Below are positions 6,645 through 7,319 of a stretch of DNA of 7,319 nucleotides, one piece after another; position 1 is the stretch's first letter, and each line of letters opens with the position of its first letter. Under the pieces are notes generated by a model that saw nothing but the letters and a program-made list of their open reading frames with translations, had not been told where the DNA came from and searched no databases. The position numbers were made by a program, and so were the translations under genes. Source of the stretch: Flavobacteriia bacterium (lineage in GTDB: Bacteria > Bacteroidota > Bacteroidia > Flavobacteriales_D > Crocinitomicaceae); assembly GCA_009923965.1 (NCBI GenBank), contig RFSL01000042.1, positions 1-7,319 on the forward strand, read 5' to 3'.

Positions 6645-7319
6645 TTATTTTTTAGTGAAATATTTTCCTTCTTTTTCAAGGTAAAAAAAGGTGTGGATTA
6701 GTTTATTTGTAGCTTTAATTTTAGGTTCATAGGTGTTTACGTCACTAGACTCCGGAGGACTTTCAATGCTGCCCTCGTAAATTAAAATGTCTTTCACGTT
6801 TGAATATTGCCCAATTGCAGAAAATTGAATTGAATAAGCTTCTACATTTTCATTTCCTAAGCCATCAAAGTTCTTCCATTGAAAAATACGTCTGGGAGTA
6901 TGATTGGATATAGTGTAAATATCTTTGAAACTAGCGTTTCGAATTCTAAAATCAATTAAAACATCTTTGAAATCTCCTGAAGTAATATTTTTAAATGCCA
7001 CTTTTAAAGGAGCTAAAGGAGAAGATGGAATGGCAATTGGAGGAGAAATTAAATCTAAACCACCAGCGAAATAAAAGATATAATTGTAATTACCCATAAA
7101 TCCAAGTTCTGCTCTTTTTGCAGGATTAGGTGATTTATTTGCTTCAATTAAAGCAAATTCCATTCGATTAACTGTTATGATTGCATCAATTTTTTCATCA
7201 TTGTCTAAATGTTCTTTGTAAATTTTAAAAGTAAATTTTTCTGAATTTGGAATTCGTAATTGTAATTTAATATGCTCTTTAGCATAAGCATCTAAATTTT
7301 TGTATTTTTTGGCTTTTAC
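6645..7319 (-). CDS. Conserved hypothetical protein, 5' end beyond the window
   Basis: The reading frame stays open from the window edge to the TAA at 6647-6645, giving 224 visible residues. A methionine at 7163 could be taken as a start, but the 52 codons before it read like protein (LQLRIPNSEKFTFKIYKEHL) and join smoothly to what follows, so the true start lies past 7319. I do not recognise a functional family. Visible landmarks are DNDEKIDAIITVNRMEF (39-55 of the visible part, an acidic loop then a beta strand), KRAELGFMGNYNYIFYF (about 68-84), a proline-rich PPIAIPSSPLAPL (about 93-105), DFRIRNASFKD then NHTPRRIFQWKNFDGLG (about 123-155), and a charged, less conserved C-terminus. The composition suggests a beta-rich domain. 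No transmembrane segment is visible, and any signal peptide would be outside the window. It is likely the upstream member of a cluster with the rhodanese and dedA genes. Confidence 0.75.
   Translation of the reverse strand, partial: VKAKKYKNLDAYAKEHIKLQLRIPNSEKFTFKIYKEHLDNDEKIDAIITVNRMEFALIEANKSPNPAKRAELGFMGNYNYIFYFAGGLDLISPPIAIPSSPLAPLKVAFKNITSGDFKDVLIDFRIRNASFKDIYTISNHTPRRIFQWKNFDGLGNENVEAYSIQFSAIGQYSNVKDILIYEGSIESPPESSDVNTYEPKIKATNKLIHTFFYLEKEGKYFTKK

Overview
The window looks like ordinary chromosomal DNA from a low-GC member of the Bacteroidota, probably Flavobacteriales-like. Three things point there. The first gene ends in a type A sorting domain of the type IX secretion system (T9SS), which is restricted to that phylum. 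One gene encodes the Bacteroidota-type alternative GlmU-like protein. A promoter box matching the Bacteroidota -7 consensus TAnnTTTG lies before the 173-residue gene. AT-rich leaders without clear Shine-Dalgarno sites also fit. I see no RNA gene, CRISPR array, insertion sequence or phage gene.

Layout. Positions 1-83 are AT-rich leader with no supportable gene. A + strand gene (93-2369) encodes a secreted multidomain protein: signal peptide, CotH kinase-like domain, calcium-loop-rich beta domain, lamin-tail domain and T9SS sorting domain. It converges on a - strand pair. The promoter-proximal gene of that pair is a sodium:solute symporter (5020-3518), followed after 2 bases by the GlmU-like sugar nucleotidyltransferase/acyltransferase (3515-2373). 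A small hairpin overlaps both stop codons at the convergence point. A short divergent region (5021-5122) separates the symporter from a + strand gene for a 173-residue membrane-anchored conserved hypothetical protein (5123-5644). The last part is a - strand cluster: a conserved hypothetical protein cut by the window edge (7319-6645), a single-domain rhodanese (6616-6302) and a DedA-family membrane protein (6300-5641). The DedA gene overlaps the 173-residue gene tail to tail by four bases.

How the genes may work together. The symporter and GlmU-like genes are almost certainly co-transcribed, which suggests, without proving it, uptake of a sugar-like solute linked to nucleotide-sugar or envelope metabolism. 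The rhodanese and DedA genes are one base apart; as I recall, the two domains are fused in some other bacteria, so a shared membrane-associated role is plausible. I found no convincing new defence, mobile or RNA-guided system. The least explained items are the two conserved hypothetical proteins (5123-5644 and 6645-7319) and the substrate of the secreted CotH-like protein. No gene-free stretch exceeds about 100 bases. All family assignments are from reading motifs, not from database searches.
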